A DNA stretch of 64,000 nucleotides, from NCBI RefSeq assembly GCF_963678635.1, contig NC_087066.1:31253301-31317300 (forward strand), in the 5' to 3' direction. Position 1 is the first letter of the stretch. Each line of letters opens with the position of its first letter. Under the pieces are notes generated by a model that had not been told where the DNA came from, searched no databases, and saw only the letters and a list, made by a program, of their open reading frames with translations. Of this stretch, positions 36,425-48,794 are shown piece by piece. Source of the stretch: Symsagittifera roscoffensis (lineage: Eukaryota; Xenacoelomorpha; Acoela; Convolutidae). A program made the position numbers and the translations under genes.

Positions 36425-36836
36425 CAGGAGCGGATCTAGGACTTTCCCGAGGGGAGGGGGGGGGGGGTTTGAGAGACCATTAGGTCGACTTTATTTTTAG
36501 GTCGACCAAATTGATTTCCTGAGCTGTGCCAGACCACTGAAAAGACCCTGTTTTGGTTAAATTTTCTGTGCCTCAGGCAAAATTTTTGAAAAAACATGCA
36601 AAAAAAACGTTTTCAGGCACTTTTTGCATAATTTTGACGAGAAATTGCGTTTTTTTGGCGGGCACTCAAAATTAAAACATATATTGGCGCCTTTGAAAAA
36701 TTTTAGGGTCCGTCCACCAAAAATGGATATCTCAAAATAGTACAAAGGGGGGACCCTTTGGGTCGGCAGGTGGTCGAATCTCTGGGGGGGGGGGGGGGGG
36801 GGGGGTTCCTTAGAGATTCCTCCTCCGACTCCCTCT
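36425..36836 (+). mobile_element. hAT-like MITE copy with long G tracts
   Basis: It begins CAGGAGCGGATCTAGGA and carries the family blocks (ATTTTGACGAGAAATTGCG, GGATATCTCAAAATAG, CCCTTTGGGTCGGCAG). Two G tracts lie inside it, near 36457-36468 and 36785-36806. The right end near 36836 is only loosely complementary to the left. Confidence 0.6.
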
Positions 36837-37825
36837 TGTCTATGAATCCTTGTCTATGAATCTTTGAGGGCTATTATAGAAGCAGCTAAAAAAGCAACCG
36901 AGTGGCTTTGTGTACCAATACAAAAATATAAATTTGAAATATAAACAAAAGAAACAAAATGAACGAATGAACAATGAACAATTTTTAGTTTCCGGTTTTC
37001 GAAATCTTCAATGAAGTCGAAATATAACTCTTTGCAATTATCTAAGCAGGAAGAGAGTTGCATTAACGTCTCCAGAATCGATAACAATTTAATTAGATAT
37101 CTTAAATAAAAATCAAAAATGATTAAACAAGCATTATTTGTAATCTTTTGGCGCTATTGTGGACCGACATAAAACATGGAAAATAACGAAATGATAAATG
37201 ACACTGCGTTTCTGCTATAAAGAAAATTTCCGTAATTAGATTATAGTCTAATTCATCTTCAGTGTTTAGGCAGCGATAACACAAAAAGTAAATTTATGTG
37301 ATTTGCCCAAGAGGAGCAAGCGTCTCCGCCTAATGCGTTGAGTGCTTCAAGAAAATGTTCATTCAGACAATTCAAAACAAGTTAGCGTTATACTTTTTCT
37401 CGATATAATAAAACGTTGAGTTAATTTTAAAAATAAAACCTTTACTCTTATATATGTCTTAATGAAAAAATTGGCAATTATTTCGGCAATAGCGAGCAAG
37501 AAAATTCTAAATTAGTGCGGGAGTCACTCGTCCTGAGGTGCTCGACTCTTTATTTGACCAAAAAAGTCAAACAATGTCCTGTTTTTCATCCACCCCGAGA
37601 AGTTCGAATGAAGGTTTTGCTCGAACAAAACTACTATAATCATGGGTCAAACAGGGTCAACCTTTGGGTCGAGTAACGTCAAATAGAGTCAGAAGGGGTC
37701 AAACCATGTGTTGATCATGGAAATAAACAAATTATTTAGAACGAAAATAAATAAATATATGCATGTTTGAGTTCATAAATGAAAATCTACATCAAATACA
37801 CTAGAAAGTGGGAGCTACTATCTTG

Positions 37826-38137
37826 GGCGAAGGACCGAATGGGCAAAGGGTTTATGGGCGAATGACCGACAACAAAAACAGTCGAGAAGTAATCGTTAGA
37901 ATGAACCAATTTTCCGTTCAATTAATGGGAATTAAATGAAGCAAAATTTTGCTTTTTTCATAAGGAAACCCTTGAAAATAGAAAAAAAATTGCTCATTTT
38001 TGCTGTTTTTCTGTTCGGCCAAAAGTAATATCAAGTCCATGGAAATGTTCACTTTTTTGATATTTTTCCAAACTTGAGAATACTGAATCCTGATTGGCTG
38101 ATTTTTATTTTCGCCCATTCGGTCTATCGTTTATCAG
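37826..38137. mobile_element. Inverted short-repeat element, GGGCGAATGACCGA type
   Basis: The left end has GGGCGAAGGACCGAATGGGC, AAAGGGTTTAT, GGGCGAATGACCGAC. The right end (38110-38130) is TTTCGCCCATTCGGTCTATC, inverted. The 200 bases between are AT-rich with no gene. Confidence 0.45.
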
Positions 38138-38574
38138 GGACTCCACATAGAAAGTCTCTCGGTTTGTATTCCCGCAGTAACAAAAATGGATAAAAATCAA
38201 TTATGTACCGAAAAAACTACAGATTAACGTTAGTATAAAAACGATTTGTCTCAGCCATTTTGGGAGCAAAAATCAATTTTGTACATATAAAATTGATTTG
38301 TGAACCAAAAATAAATGAACCAAAAAAATAATCTGCATATAATCAGTATATAATTTTTATACATCAAAAACTTTTTTATAATCTAGAGATAGTCTATAAG
38401 AAACATGTAGAAAAAATCTGTATTGAGCTGATTGTTTTATTGTATTGAAAAATTACATGGTAACTTTTTTTTTAGTTTTATACCTTGTTTTTTATAAATC
38501 ACCTCTTAAATCACCTTTTATAAATTAATACCTTGTTTGGTTAAAAATCAGCTCCTATTTCACCAGTATTTGGA

Positions 38575-39030
38575 TTTTTAATTTCTTTTGCAGTAGGCTG
38601 GTAAACCTCCAGTAGGCCAAATATAACCGAAAATCTAGAGAAAAAAGAATTGAAAAAAAAACATTTTAGATCAATTTATCCCGGTTTATTTCGAAAAACA
38701 CGCTGTTTTCGAAAAAATTTTTGAGAATCTTTTATCGTTTTACTTGTATTTTTCCTAGATTTTTGTTGTGGGCAGCAAAAATTTGCCGAGTTCTGATGAT
38801 ACAATTCAATGAGTTGGAAACTTTTTTAAACGCCCATAGTTCTGCGATTTGATGAAATTTTACTGCGTTTTGTGCTGATCGAGCTATTATAGTGCTGAAG
38901 TTCGAGCAACCGGATAAAATGAACAAAAACTGAAATTTTTTTTCATTTTTTTTTCAATTTCGGTTATATTTAAATAAGAAATGATGAGAGTAAATTTGCT
39001 TACTCGCAGATTTACCAGCTTTTCTGGCAA
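38575..39030. repeat. Foldback-like element
   Basis: GGCTGGTAAACCTCCAGTAG and AAATATAACCGAAAAT on the left (38597-38634) are inverted at 38955-39020 (AATTTCGGTTATATTTAAAT and GCAGATTTACCAGC). The arms are uneven in length, so the ends are uncertain. Confidence 0.4.
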
Positions 39031-40489
39031 AAACTTGAACCAAATTTACACCCATAAAATAAGTCTGTTCATTTGATTCAAAAATAGGGAGGTAAGCAGT
39101 GTCAAAATGGGTAAAAATAATTCTAATTGACCCTGTTTAGCTCCCTAATCTTAAACCAAATGATTTGACCCGTCTTAAGAGTGTAATTTTGTTTCGAAAT
39201 TTTGACTTAAATAACGCACCACAAAAAAGCGCGTAAGATTCCGAGCCATTTTTGATCTCATCTTTTTTTTTGCCAAAAATAATCAACTTTGAAAAAAATG
39301 AGTTTCAAAATTCTGTTTAGTTTTTTTATCCTGTTGTTTCAATTCAGTCTTTAGTCAATTGTTCAACACAAACTGCACTGAAATTTCATCGAACCGCAAA
39401 AACCGTCCTGAACAAAAGCAAACCAACTCGATATTGGCAAGTTTTTGCAGCCTATTGTAAAAAAAAACAATCCAAAAACTTAAATAGTGCAAAACACGGT
39501 TTGGAAACACCCAATAGTAGCGTGTGCAGCACAAAATGCACTGATATTTTATTCAATCGCTAAAACATGCGTGAACAAAAAGTGATTCAATTCATTGAGT
39601 TATATCGTCAGAAATCGACGAATTTTTGCTGCTTATTGACAAACATTACGTGAAATGAGAGACGATTTAACAGAAACACGTTTCGAAAATACCTGTATAG
39701 GAGTCGTAACAAATTCAACTTAAACCGATCAAAACGTAAGTGATTATCCTTTTATCACAAAAATTAAGAAAAACTTATAGTCAGGAGAAATCTTCCTCGG
39801 TGTTCCCATGAGCTGACCTCACTTGAGGAGAAATGCTTACCGAAAACTAAGTTTCAAAACTTCAAAGCAGTTATTCTGTCAAAAATGGACATCCTTTCAT
39901 TTGAAAAGATGAAAACTGATATCATTCAACTCAAAATTTTGAAACGGACATCATTTAGCTCAGAAAATCTAAAACACACTCATTCATCGACCACTCAGGT
40001 CAAACCATGAGCCAAGCACCTCAGCCTGGTTAACTGCGAACATCAGGAATAGCGTGATAATAAGTATGAATGATGATAGCAGGAAAAAACAATTAGGCAA
40101 CAAAACAACACTAATAATTCAGAAAAGATTTGGAGCCATCAAATTAAATCTAGAGTTATTTCTATTTGAAATAGCTTGAGAAATGTCAATGAATGAATTC
40201 AATTTGTGCATTTATTTTAAGTTTTCGGTTAAGCCTTTAAAAATTGTTTTAAGCATTGGTATCGTTGACCAAATGATTAAATTAAAATTAGGATAATCAG
40301 AAGGGAGGTGATGGTAAAAAGAATGTAATATGTAAAATCAGATTATAACTTTAAGTAAAAAACTGTCATTAAAACTTAGACAAGCAACCAAAAAACAATT
40401 GATAACAGCAAATATACTTTCGAAAGGTAAGGATGTTTATCATTTGCAAAATGTATCTTTAAAATGGCATCTCGTGGGAACACTAAATA
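39031..40489. other. Non-coding stretch, no gene recognised
   Basis: AT-rich DNA. GACATC(C/A)TTT(C/A) units around 39890-39960 are loosely repeated. No frame or splice structure was found. Confidence 0.5.
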
Positions 40490-40830
40490 GGCCTAGTGGC
40501 TATTTTAGATAGTGTTCGATTGTGTTTGGAGCTTGTGTTCGAGTATGGTTCTCTCTAGTTTTCGATTAAGTTTCAATTTTGTGTTCGATTTATTTTAGAT
40601 TTCTATATCGACCCCTTTTTGTGTTTGACAACGATTCGAAATACTGACTATTTTTGTGTTCGATTAAGTTTCGACTACATTTTATGTTTGACTTAGTGTT
40701 CGACTATGATTGGAAATAGTGTTCGACTATATTTTGATCATAATTTTGACTATGTTTCTAATCTGTGTTCAACTAAAAGGTCTGATTTCGACCACGGATT
40801 TGGATCGAACATTATCTGTGTGTTCAAGCA
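40490..40830 (+). repeat. Degenerate tandem array of GTGTTCGACTAT-like units
   Basis: GTGTTCGATTGTG, GTGTTCGAGTATGG, TTTTCGATTAAG, GTGTTCGATTAAG, TAGTGTTCGACTATG and related units recur at least twelve times over 340 bases. No inverted partner array was found within the next few kb. The frame starting at 40710 runs through it. Confidence 0.6.
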
Positions 40831-42754
40831 TATTTGGTCATAATATAAGTCGGCCCGTATTGAGAGATGTTTTCAAGCTGTCTACTGGTGGGCGTCTTGT
40901 TTGCGTTTTTTACATTCATTAATAACGTTGATTGTGTAAATTAAACAGCTAAAAAACTTTTAAGAAAAAGAAACCAAATGAACACGGTTTATGATGAGTT
41001 TTGTACAATCAAATTTTGCATTTACAAACATAGCTACTAGTCATTTCAGCATGTCGGTACCGTATAACGCTCTGATAGTTTTCACTCAAATTTTTTGCAT
41101 TAGTACCCCTTATTGAACAAATACTTTAATTGCATCAAGAAAAACTTGGCTTCTAATATAAAAATTTGACCGAAAATTATTTTTGAAAAGAACGTATAAC
41201 TAACGCAGAAATTCCTCAAAGAGTTGGAAAAACAAAGTAAATACAAAAACATTCAATTTTGTTTCAAACCAATTCTTCGGCACATTTTTTATCTGTATTT
41301 TCTAACAGTCGCACAATTTTTGCTTCAAAATACAGAAAAATGATTCAATATTGAACATTTTATCTGAGATTTGAGGAATTTGGCAGAAAAATTTCAACAC
41401 AAACCCTAGCTTATTGTTCATTTTTGAAAAACTTTGTTGTTTCTGGGGAAAACCAACAAAGAAATTATATGTTTTTGAGTACTTTTTTTCCGAATTACGA
41501 GCTAGAAAAAAACTTAAGTAGTAATAATTTTTCTAATAATGGCTCTCTATTTAGTATGCTCAAAGCAGGTAGAAGTAACTATAACTTGTTGTCGTTGAGC
41601 AGTGAACTGGTTGTACGTTATTCTTGCTAAAAATTGTATATTTTTAATGTCAGATCAAAAGTGAATAGCTTTTATACAAAAAACACAGAAAATTCTATCC
41701 AGATTAGAGAAGATCCCATGTGGAAATACGTTATCTCTCAGGCTGTAGACAGAAGTTCTCTCGGGCTTCTCTTGGATAAAGTTGTTACCAATATCGTAAA
41801 CTAGTTTACAAATTTGTGAGCCGGATAAAAATTTATTATATCATTAAATGACGAAAAAAATTGAGTGCGGAACTTTTTATTATACAACCCATGTTTTCGA
41901 CGATAGCAACTGCTAACATGTTTTCGACGATAGCATCTGTCAATTTTGATCCGAATTAAGTATCAACTTTTATCCGGGCAGGAAATCTGGAAACTTCCTT
42001 TTTGTTTACTTCAGAAACTCCGATCAATTATTGTCGTCATTTATAAAATAAAGTTGTGTTACACTTGCAATAGTCTTAAGGTAACCCTAAGCCAGCTGAT
42101 AAAATGAATAATTCAGCTGGAACAGCCTTCGATTACAAGCAGTTTTGACTTACACTGAAAAGGTTAACCTCTCATGCTTTATATTTTATATGAGATCACG
42201 TAAAAGATTTAAAATTTGTTAGTCGATGTTTCAATCGTCTTTCAAGTATCCCATCAATCAACCCTTTGATCATAAGACAACCAAATTTTTTGAGCTGTAA
42301 AGGGTGGAAGAGCGCTTACTTTTAATGCAAATTGGAGTGAGTAACCTCATCCGCAAAAAAATGGTAAGAAAACTCCTGAAGACGTTGAAGACGGTTCTCT
42401 CGATTGGCTTTCAAGCCGACAATCCCCTGATTGATTTAATTACTTCTGTTGAAAATTTCGATTCGAATGTACTGTTTGCGCCTGCATACTTCTATCGGTA
42501 AATCTTGTGCAGAGCTGGGTTTTCCTGCTTATGCGGCTGACTCAAATAAGATATGAATCAGGGTTGCACCTCGAAACATTTTCAGCAAGCGTTAGCAATT
42601 GGTTCTGGTAATAGCTTGTGGTTACAAAGCTTCCACGGCTCATCGCATAAGAGAAAATTATTGTCTGTAGTCAACTGCGTGGCATGATTTTTTAAATTGA
42701 GCACAACTGTTGTGTGGCCTCCTGTCGCAAGTTAGCTAGACTGAACCCAGGGAC

Positions 42755-42880
42755 ACCTGAACCGGCGGCATCGTGGCCGAGAAAGTGTATTAGCCTTCTG
42801 ATAACTGGGAGCACATTCAAATCATCTACGGACGTCATCAGAACCTGTTGATGAGACTATTAAGTTCCGTTTTAGATTTA
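42755..42880 (+). repeat. tRNA-derived SINE (Ser/Leu-like head), copy 1
   Basis: GCATCGTGGCCGAGAAAGTG matches a pol III A box (TGGCCGAG). CTTCTGATAACTGGGAGC and ACATTCAAATCATC follow at tRNA-like spacing, the latter in B-box position. The body continues CGTCATCAGAACC then TGTTGATGAGA, a short TCATCA/TGATGA hairpin shared with the other copies. Confidence 0.6.
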
Positions 42881-43063
42881 GCTTCCACTACTCCTGCAAA
42901 AGCGTTCATAGTTCGGAGTGAATAAACTCATCAAGAAAAAACAATCAACAACTACACAATTCAAACGCAAATTTTGAAAGATCTTGAGTTTTGAAGTTTA
43001 CAAAACTTCAAATCACAAGATTTTTCAAAAATGCTATAGTTTTAAGTCAAAAAATGCTATTCA

Positions 43064-43131
43064 CTTTTACTTCCAAAAATGGTTTTCAGCGGAGATATAT
43101 CTCCGCTGAAATCCATTTTTGGAAGTAAAAG
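43064..43131. repeat. Near-perfect 68-base palindrome
   Basis: Two 34-base arms meet without a spacer at 43097/43098 with one mismatch. The centre is CAGCGGAGATATATCTCCGC, and the outer arms are CTTTTACTTCCAAAAATGG and its complement. It would form a cruciform in DNA or a long hairpin if transcribed. Confidence 0.85.
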
Positions 43132-43431
43132 TCAAAGCCATTTTTTTCGCCATTTCCACATATGCGAAAGAAAAACTACGCTTCATTCAAATTATTCGAT
43201 TCATTCATTGTATTTGAAAACAAAGAAAAATAATTACAAGATCTGTATAAGTGACTCCAATAGCTCGACCATGTATAAAAATTATAAAAATTTATTTTAA
43301 TTTTTCCAAAAAAAATCATCAAATTTACCATCAAATTTTTCCAAAAAAATTATCAAAGTGATGAGTTGTTAGAGTAGCACAGGTAACAAAAGTTTTGAAG
43401 GTTTTTGATACCATGAGATATTTAAAACTCT

Positions 43432-44645
43432 TCATTGAAGTTTTGTTTCTTGAAGCTCAGCTTCGACATGCTTTTGTTCAGATGTTTCAAACTTCAAAAT
43501 CACCAACAGTTGAATTCCGATTGCCACTATGATTAATAATGCGCCAATACAAGAGACCCAAGAGAATAAATTGGGCAGGAAAATAACCTGGAGCACAAAC
43601 GCCAACACAGATGCCAAAAACTGGAACACATAAGCTGCGGACGCTTTGATTAACATGAAACCCTTCACCGCCATAAGGGCTGAAATGGTTTGGGTGAAGG
43701 CAGCTAGTAGCCCAACAGCTTTTATCCTCAAACTACAAGATGGTAAATGGTATGTATGGAATAACGAAGGTACGCTAGGTGCGGCGCATCCTAACATATA
43801 AGACATCCAGTTCCAGCTTTCAGGTACTTTGTTGGCACTCAATTTGATTAAGATAAAGTACGCGACACCTGTAGCTCCTGATACCAATGCATAAAACATG
43901 CCAACAAGGTAATTTGTAGTTATCCGAGTGCCGGCGAAATCTTTTTGACACATTGTAGCCATGCCTGCAAATCCAGTTATAATAGAGATAACTGATAACC
44001 AGTGGGGTGCTTTTTTCAGTTTGAACTTCTCAATGGCTAGCGCAATGACAATACAGATGAAAATTTGGACAACAGTAGTTCCTGCCGGGTCAATTAAGTC
44101 GATCGATAGGTAGAGGAAGAAAATAGTGGCACCTCCGTTTACAAGACCATTGAGCAGTGCTAGTCCGTGATATTTAGTCAGAGTAGTTTCGCCTCAGGGG
44201 TTGGCTTAACTTTTATAAAGACAAAAAATTCCAAGAGTGAAGTTTCTTGGAAAGATATAATTGTTTCCAATGTCATTATGTCTCTCAAAAATAGGTCGAC
44301 AAAGTTTTTTTGTGTATTTTTTTGGAAAAGCTTGGAAAAAAGTGGATTTTTCGAAAATTTAGTTCTAAAAACGGATAGCTCTTAAGACTATAATAAGAAA
44401 AATTTATGAAATACATTTTATCTGTTTCAATTTTAATTGCGTTTTAACCCCTTTTTGTTACGTCAAACCCTTGGAAGCACAGATAGCGGCGAATGCTAAA
44501 GAGGTTCCGAGAGCCGAAGTTGCGAAGGACATCTGGGATCCGGTCAGTCCACTGAACTCGAATAGTATACCCACCACAGCTAGTAGGAATGCATTAGCAG
44601 CCATAAAAAATACTCCTCTCAATTGCTGGTTGGAAGTCTTCGGTG
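43432..44645 (-). CDS. EamA / drug-metabolite transporter family protein (SLC35G-like), two exons seen
   Basis: Exons 44645-44469 and 44192-43432 (TGA stop) join in phase through donor AAGG|gtttga and acceptor cctgag|GC GAA, giving about 311 residues. The product has two EamA repeats, about ten hydrophobic helices. The first repeat runs from QLRGVFFMAANAF through GLTGSQMSF, YHGLALLNGLVNGG, IDLIDPAGTTVVQ and HWLSVISIITGFAG. The second runs from NYLVGMFYALVSGA to SCIGALLIIVAIGIQLL and ends in a charged cytoplasmic tail. The start codon lies on an upstream exon I did not identify; exon 44645 begins with the last two bases of a codon. By family it is a multi-pass transporter of a membrane compartment, but the substrate cannot be read from sequence. 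It lies 14 kb downstream of the sialic acid gene on the same strand. SLC35G is not the CMP-sialic acid transporter subfamily (SLC35A1), so a shared pathway is only a suggestion. Confidence 0.85.
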
Positions 44646-45070
44646 CTAAAACATCGATTAGATGCAAAAATACTTAAATTTATAAAGTGTTTATTTTTAA
44701 GCCTCTATAGAATATGAAGATAAAAGATACATACTTTGAAAAAAAATGTACGAACGCCACTTGGGAGGCTACCAAGAGTGGCACCTCAGAAACAGAAAAA
44801 GGAACAAACAAAAAAAGCCAACAACGTATCAGAAAAAAAAGTTTCGGTAGGGAGACTTTAAAGTCGTTGCAAAATTTGAATTCAATGATGCCCAAAACAT
44901 TTTTAAAATTCAAACACATACCCGATTTGACCTCAAAAAATGCCTATCACACAATTCAAAAAAATTGCTTATCAGACAATTTCATTCAAGGACAATTAAC
45001 CAACCTTTCATTTCTTTTATGGTGAAGTAAATGGCGTGGTAAAAAGCAGAGATAATTGAAATTGGAGAGC

Positions 45071-45304
45071 GATTTAAGTAATAAAATAAACTCGATTTTG
45101 AGAAGCACACTTATAACACCCGAAATTTCGGGGTGAACCATCCAAAAACGATTGTCTCAAAATAGTACAAAGAGGTATCCCTAAATTCGCTACAGGTCAT
45201 GACCTCTTATAGCGCCAGGAAAATTGTTTGTCTTTCGGATTTAAGCGTTTACAAGAGTTGTTGGTGTGTTTCTACAAAATCGAGTTTAATTTATTACTTA
45301 AATC
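45071..45304. mobile_element. MITE with 40-base inverted termini
   Basis: GATTTAAGTAATAAAATAAA and CTCGATTTTGAGAAGCACAC on the left are matched by the complement at 45265-45304 with two or three mismatches. It contains a hAT-like fragment at 45125-45190. Confidence 0.6.
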
Positions 45305-45310
45305 GGTATT

Positions 45311-45832
45311 AGGTAAATAAGAAGACAAGACATTAAGGCGGCAGCATAATATGAGGCATCCATTGATAGTTGAGTGACCATAAAATTTTTCTAAAGGTAA
45401 CTTTGATGTCGAAACATGCTAACTTTTAGGGGGAGTGCGCGCCAAAAAAACGCAATTTTTTGGTCAAAATTTTTCAAAAAGTGCTTCAAACAATTTTTTT
45501 GGCCTTTTTTTAAACAAATTTGCCTGTGCGCAAAAAGTTGGTCAAAATGGGGTCGTTATCGTAATTTGGGAGGGCTCAAAAATCAAATTTTACTCAAACT
45601 AAACAAAAAAATTAGCAAAATTTTTATTTTTATTTTGCCCCCTCCTCTGAGAATATCATAAATCCGCCCCTGGACATGACATTAAGACGACAACTGAGCT
45701 ATAAAATAACTAAAATGAATAGTTTAAATGTAAGTGACTTATATTTCTCACAAAAAAGTGGAAAGTTGAAAGTCTTTTTAAGGTTCCATCAAAACCTGTT
45801 GTCGTCTTAACAGATATCGTCTTATTTGCCGG
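45311..45832. mobile_element. Inverted short-repeat element, AAGACGACAAC type, host of a nested MITE
   Basis: Left: GGTAAATAAGAAGACAAGAC, ATTAAGGCGGCAGC. Right, reversed: GGCAAATAAGACGATATCTG, TTAAGACGACAAC. A third unit (GACATTAAGACGACAACTG) lies inside at about 45678. The hAT-like MITE 45405-45672 sits within. Confidence 0.5.
45405..45672 (+). mobile_element. hAT-like MITE, right part, nested
   Basis: It contains GCGCGCCAAAAAAACGC, TTTGGTCAAAATTTTTC, GCCTGTGCGCAAAAAGTTGG and GGAGGGCTCAAAAATC, and ends AATCCGCCCCTG. Matching sequence at 45125-45190 (CTCAAAATAGTACAAAG) is another fragment of the same family. It lies inside the inverted-terminus element 45311-45832. Confidence 0.6.
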
Positions 45833-45954
45833 ACACTATTTAACCTTGTTTTTCTTGTTTACTAGGAATTTTTTGACCAATGATTGAAATTTCGTTTGAT
45901 AATGCACGTATACAAAGCTAGGAAAGGAACGAGAATAAAAGCTAGCCGAAACCG

Positions 45955-46290
45955 GAGGTAGAGCAATAAGCAGAATGGTCTAAGAGCAGAAAGGGTCTAG
46001 GAGCAAAAAACTGAAAAACTTTAGTTTTATAAGCTAATTGGTAAGACGAGCATCAGCATTGTCAGAATTAAAAAACAACGAACAGATTATGCATAAATTG
46101 AGTATTTTGATCAAGCAGTTTTTTACTTGTTAAAATTACTCAATTCATGTGTAATGTTTTCATTTCTTTGGTAGTATTGACGGCTCTAATAATTGTTTTA
46201 CTGATTGGCCAACTTAAATCATTGTTTGTCTATTTCTCCGATCTTAGACCTTTTATGCTCTTAAATGTTCATGCTCAATGACTGGCCACC
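45955..46290. mobile_element. Inverted short-repeat element, GGTCTAAGAGCA type
   Basis: Left: GAGCAATAAGCAGAATGGTC, TAAGAGCAGAAAGGGTCTAG, GAGC. Right, reversed: GAGCATGAACATTTAAGAGC, ATAAAAGGTCTAAGATC. Units of about 11-13 bases recur within each arm. The interior is AT-rich. Confidence 0.5.
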
Positions 46291-46377
46291 CTAAAAACCT
46301 ATGCTTGGTTTTGGTTGTCAAACCACAGAAAACGTTATCGAACAGTACAGTAATAAATGGTTTCCACTTGTAGTGGG

Positions 46378-46835
46378 GTTGAGAAATTAGACGATAAGAA
46401 AGATAGACGTAAGTACTTAAAAAGAAAATTGACGATTTCGCAAAAATTCAATTGTGAGAAAATAGACGAAAGTGAGAGAGGTTAAAATTGTTTGCAGACA
46501 AATTGCGTGAGAAAAATAAAGTTGATTGCAGACAGCAGTTAAATTTCGGTTGTCAAAAATTTTACAACTCACTCATGCATAACTTATTCAATTCAAAACT
46601 CTCCTGTAAAATTCGGATTTGACATTTTTTGTTCATTTAAACAATAGTTTTGATAGGTATTGACATTTTATGTTCTTTTTGTATTTATGAAACTTGTTTA
46701 CAAAGAAAAAATTTTGTCAGCCCTTTCTTTTTCATTGCTTTTTCGTTTAAAATGACAGATCTGTAAAAAATAAATTACGTCAAATTTCGTTTTTGTAGCC
46801 TCCGTCTAATTTGCTTATCGTCTGTTTTCCTAGGC
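46378..46835. mobile_element. Inverted short-repeat element, TAGACGATAAGAAA type
   Basis: Left (46387-46475): TTAGACGATAAGAAAGATAG, ACGT, then AATTGACGATTT and AATAGACGAAAG. Right (46780-46826), reversed: ACAGACGATAAGCAAATTAG, ACGG, then ATTTGACGTAATTT. The matching order of two unit types in both arms makes chance unlikely. Confidence 0.55.
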
Positions 46836-47839
46836 CCCTTTTGTAGTTTTAGCAATAAGTAAAAATAAGTAGACATATTTGTTCTAGTCAATTCAATAAG
46901 CTATCAAGTATGTTCTACAAAAAAAAGATAAAAATGATGTTTATTCAACAAAACTACAGCTCCGACTTTATCAGAAAATTTGTCTCTTTACTAAATGAAG
47001 AACTTTTTTTTCAAATTTCATTATAAAGTGATCTTCTTTAAGGAAAGAAGTGGGACTTAAAAATTATACTAGTGGACAAAATTAAACGCAAACTTCCGTT
47101 TTTATTCTCTAAAATTTTTAATTTTGATAACAATTTTGGACTCTATGTACCTGGAAGTTTACCAATCTTTTTTTTTCATGGTAAATATTGTCCAAAATGG
47201 TGCAACAGCTTATATTGCCTCTTAAAAATTGTGCACTTTCTGGGCTCTGCGTGTCTCGATTGATTCGCAAAAACTCTTGATGCAAGACATACCATTTGCT
47301 TATCTACCACAAAAACAGTTGTTGGCTCTCTACGAATTATGATGTTTTGTGCAGTCCACTGTTGTATGAATCTAGTAGAGCAAATTTCTAGCGCTTCAAA
47401 TTAAAAAATTAGCTGTTCTTGCTCTAAAAACATTTTGGGAGATTGTATATACAATAAAAGGCTTGAGGATTCTCCGGTTTGTTGTTCTCAGATTGAGGCA
47501 AGATCTTTGTCTTCGAGTTTACTTCAGTTTGTTATTCGTTTTTTCATTGCAATGTACCACAAATAATTTTATTTTTAGAACGGATCAAATGATATATCAC
47601 TTTAAAACCTTTTACATCTTGTTTCGACAAAGATTCGGAAATTTTCGAAAGCAGTAAATAAAAGGATAGCCATTACACTAAAAATATCCAAACCATTAAA
47701 AAATAACTATTATTCTTTTGAAATTAGGTTATTTGAAGAAAAAACGTTCCGAAAACCAATCAGAGCGTTAAATAAGTAACAAAAAGCATGTTTCGAGCAC
47801 AAAAAGCGTGTGCCGAAAAATAGTGGGTAAAATGCCTTT

Positions 47840-47945
47840 GAGCCGCGACAGCGTAGTAATCTTCTGATAACTGAGAGTCCATTCGACCATCTGCGGATGT
47901 CATCAAAGTCCTGTTGCTGAGAGGGTTAACTCTTTGGCTTCTAAC
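47840..47945 (+). repeat. tRNA-derived SINE, copy 2
   Basis: AGCGTAGTAATCTTCTGATA, then ACTGAGAGTCCATTCGACC, then ATCTGCGGATGTCATC and CTGTTGCTGAGAGGGTTAAC match the copies at 42755 and 48795. ATTCGACC is the best B box of the three, while the A-box region is decayed. Confidence 0.6.
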
Positions 47946-48794
47946 TTTTTTCGGACCGTATGATTGACACTGTTTTGTAAGAATGAGTCAGTTCGAAATA
48001 GCTGGATCAATGTTTTAAAAATCAATGGTACTTTTTTGCGCCATTTACTCATTTGTAACGAAAATAACCACGCAAACTAAATAATCAATTTAATCATTGC
48101 GCTGAACAATTGCAATATAATCACCTGACTTATAAGGTCGTTAAATTTTTCCAACTGTTGCATGAAAAATTTTGAAAAAACTGAAAACTTAACTTGCAGA
48201 AGCCTAAAAGAAAGCCTTTCTTAAAAAAACTTAAAGCAAAAATTTTTTTGAAAAACCCTTGCAAGAAAATTGAAGTCTATTTTGAAATGAGGTTCGACTT
48301 AATGAACGTACAATCAACAAACAATTGTTGCGTTAAACAAAACATTAGAAACCATTATTGAGCCGAATGAAACCGAAAAGAAAGCAAATCCTGGGCAGAT
48401 TCGCAAAAAAATATAATGGGTGAAAAAAAACGAAGCTTAATCCGGAAGCTTAATTCAAAACAAGTTTTTTGTTTTGGTTTTTAAATAAGCGTTTCACACA
48501 ATTAATCCTAGTCGGGCTAGGTGAAAGATAGGTAAAGACCAACGCAACGTTTCTGTCTGCTTTGCTTTTTCACTGTTTCAGTCAAAATTGCACATACCAG
48601 TGGTTTGAATCAGTGAACAACTGTTAACAAAATTGAGCCAACCCAAGATTTTTCTAGATCAAAACCATATACGGGAAAAGTTTGCATTTTCTACAGTTTG
48701 AGATTAAAATCAAATTGCAAATAACCATCAAGGTAAGTCGACGAATTTCGTGTAAAAACTCGAATCAAATCGCTAGTTAGCGAAAATCGGAAGG

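Noticed and set aside
37640-39190. GGGTCAAACAGGGTCAACC units at 37.65 kb and inverted TTGACCC at 39.15 kb as another inverted short-repeat element
   Set aside because: Only two or three units on each side and poor spacer agreement, so it is not distinguishable from chance.
44680-44919. Hydrophobic minus-strand frame (SLPKLFFLIRCWLFLFVPFS...) just upstream of the transporter exons
   Set aside because: It looks like a membrane segment, but its only donor (AAA|gtatgt) gives the wrong phase for exon 44645. TM1 and TM2 are already encoded by 44645-44469.
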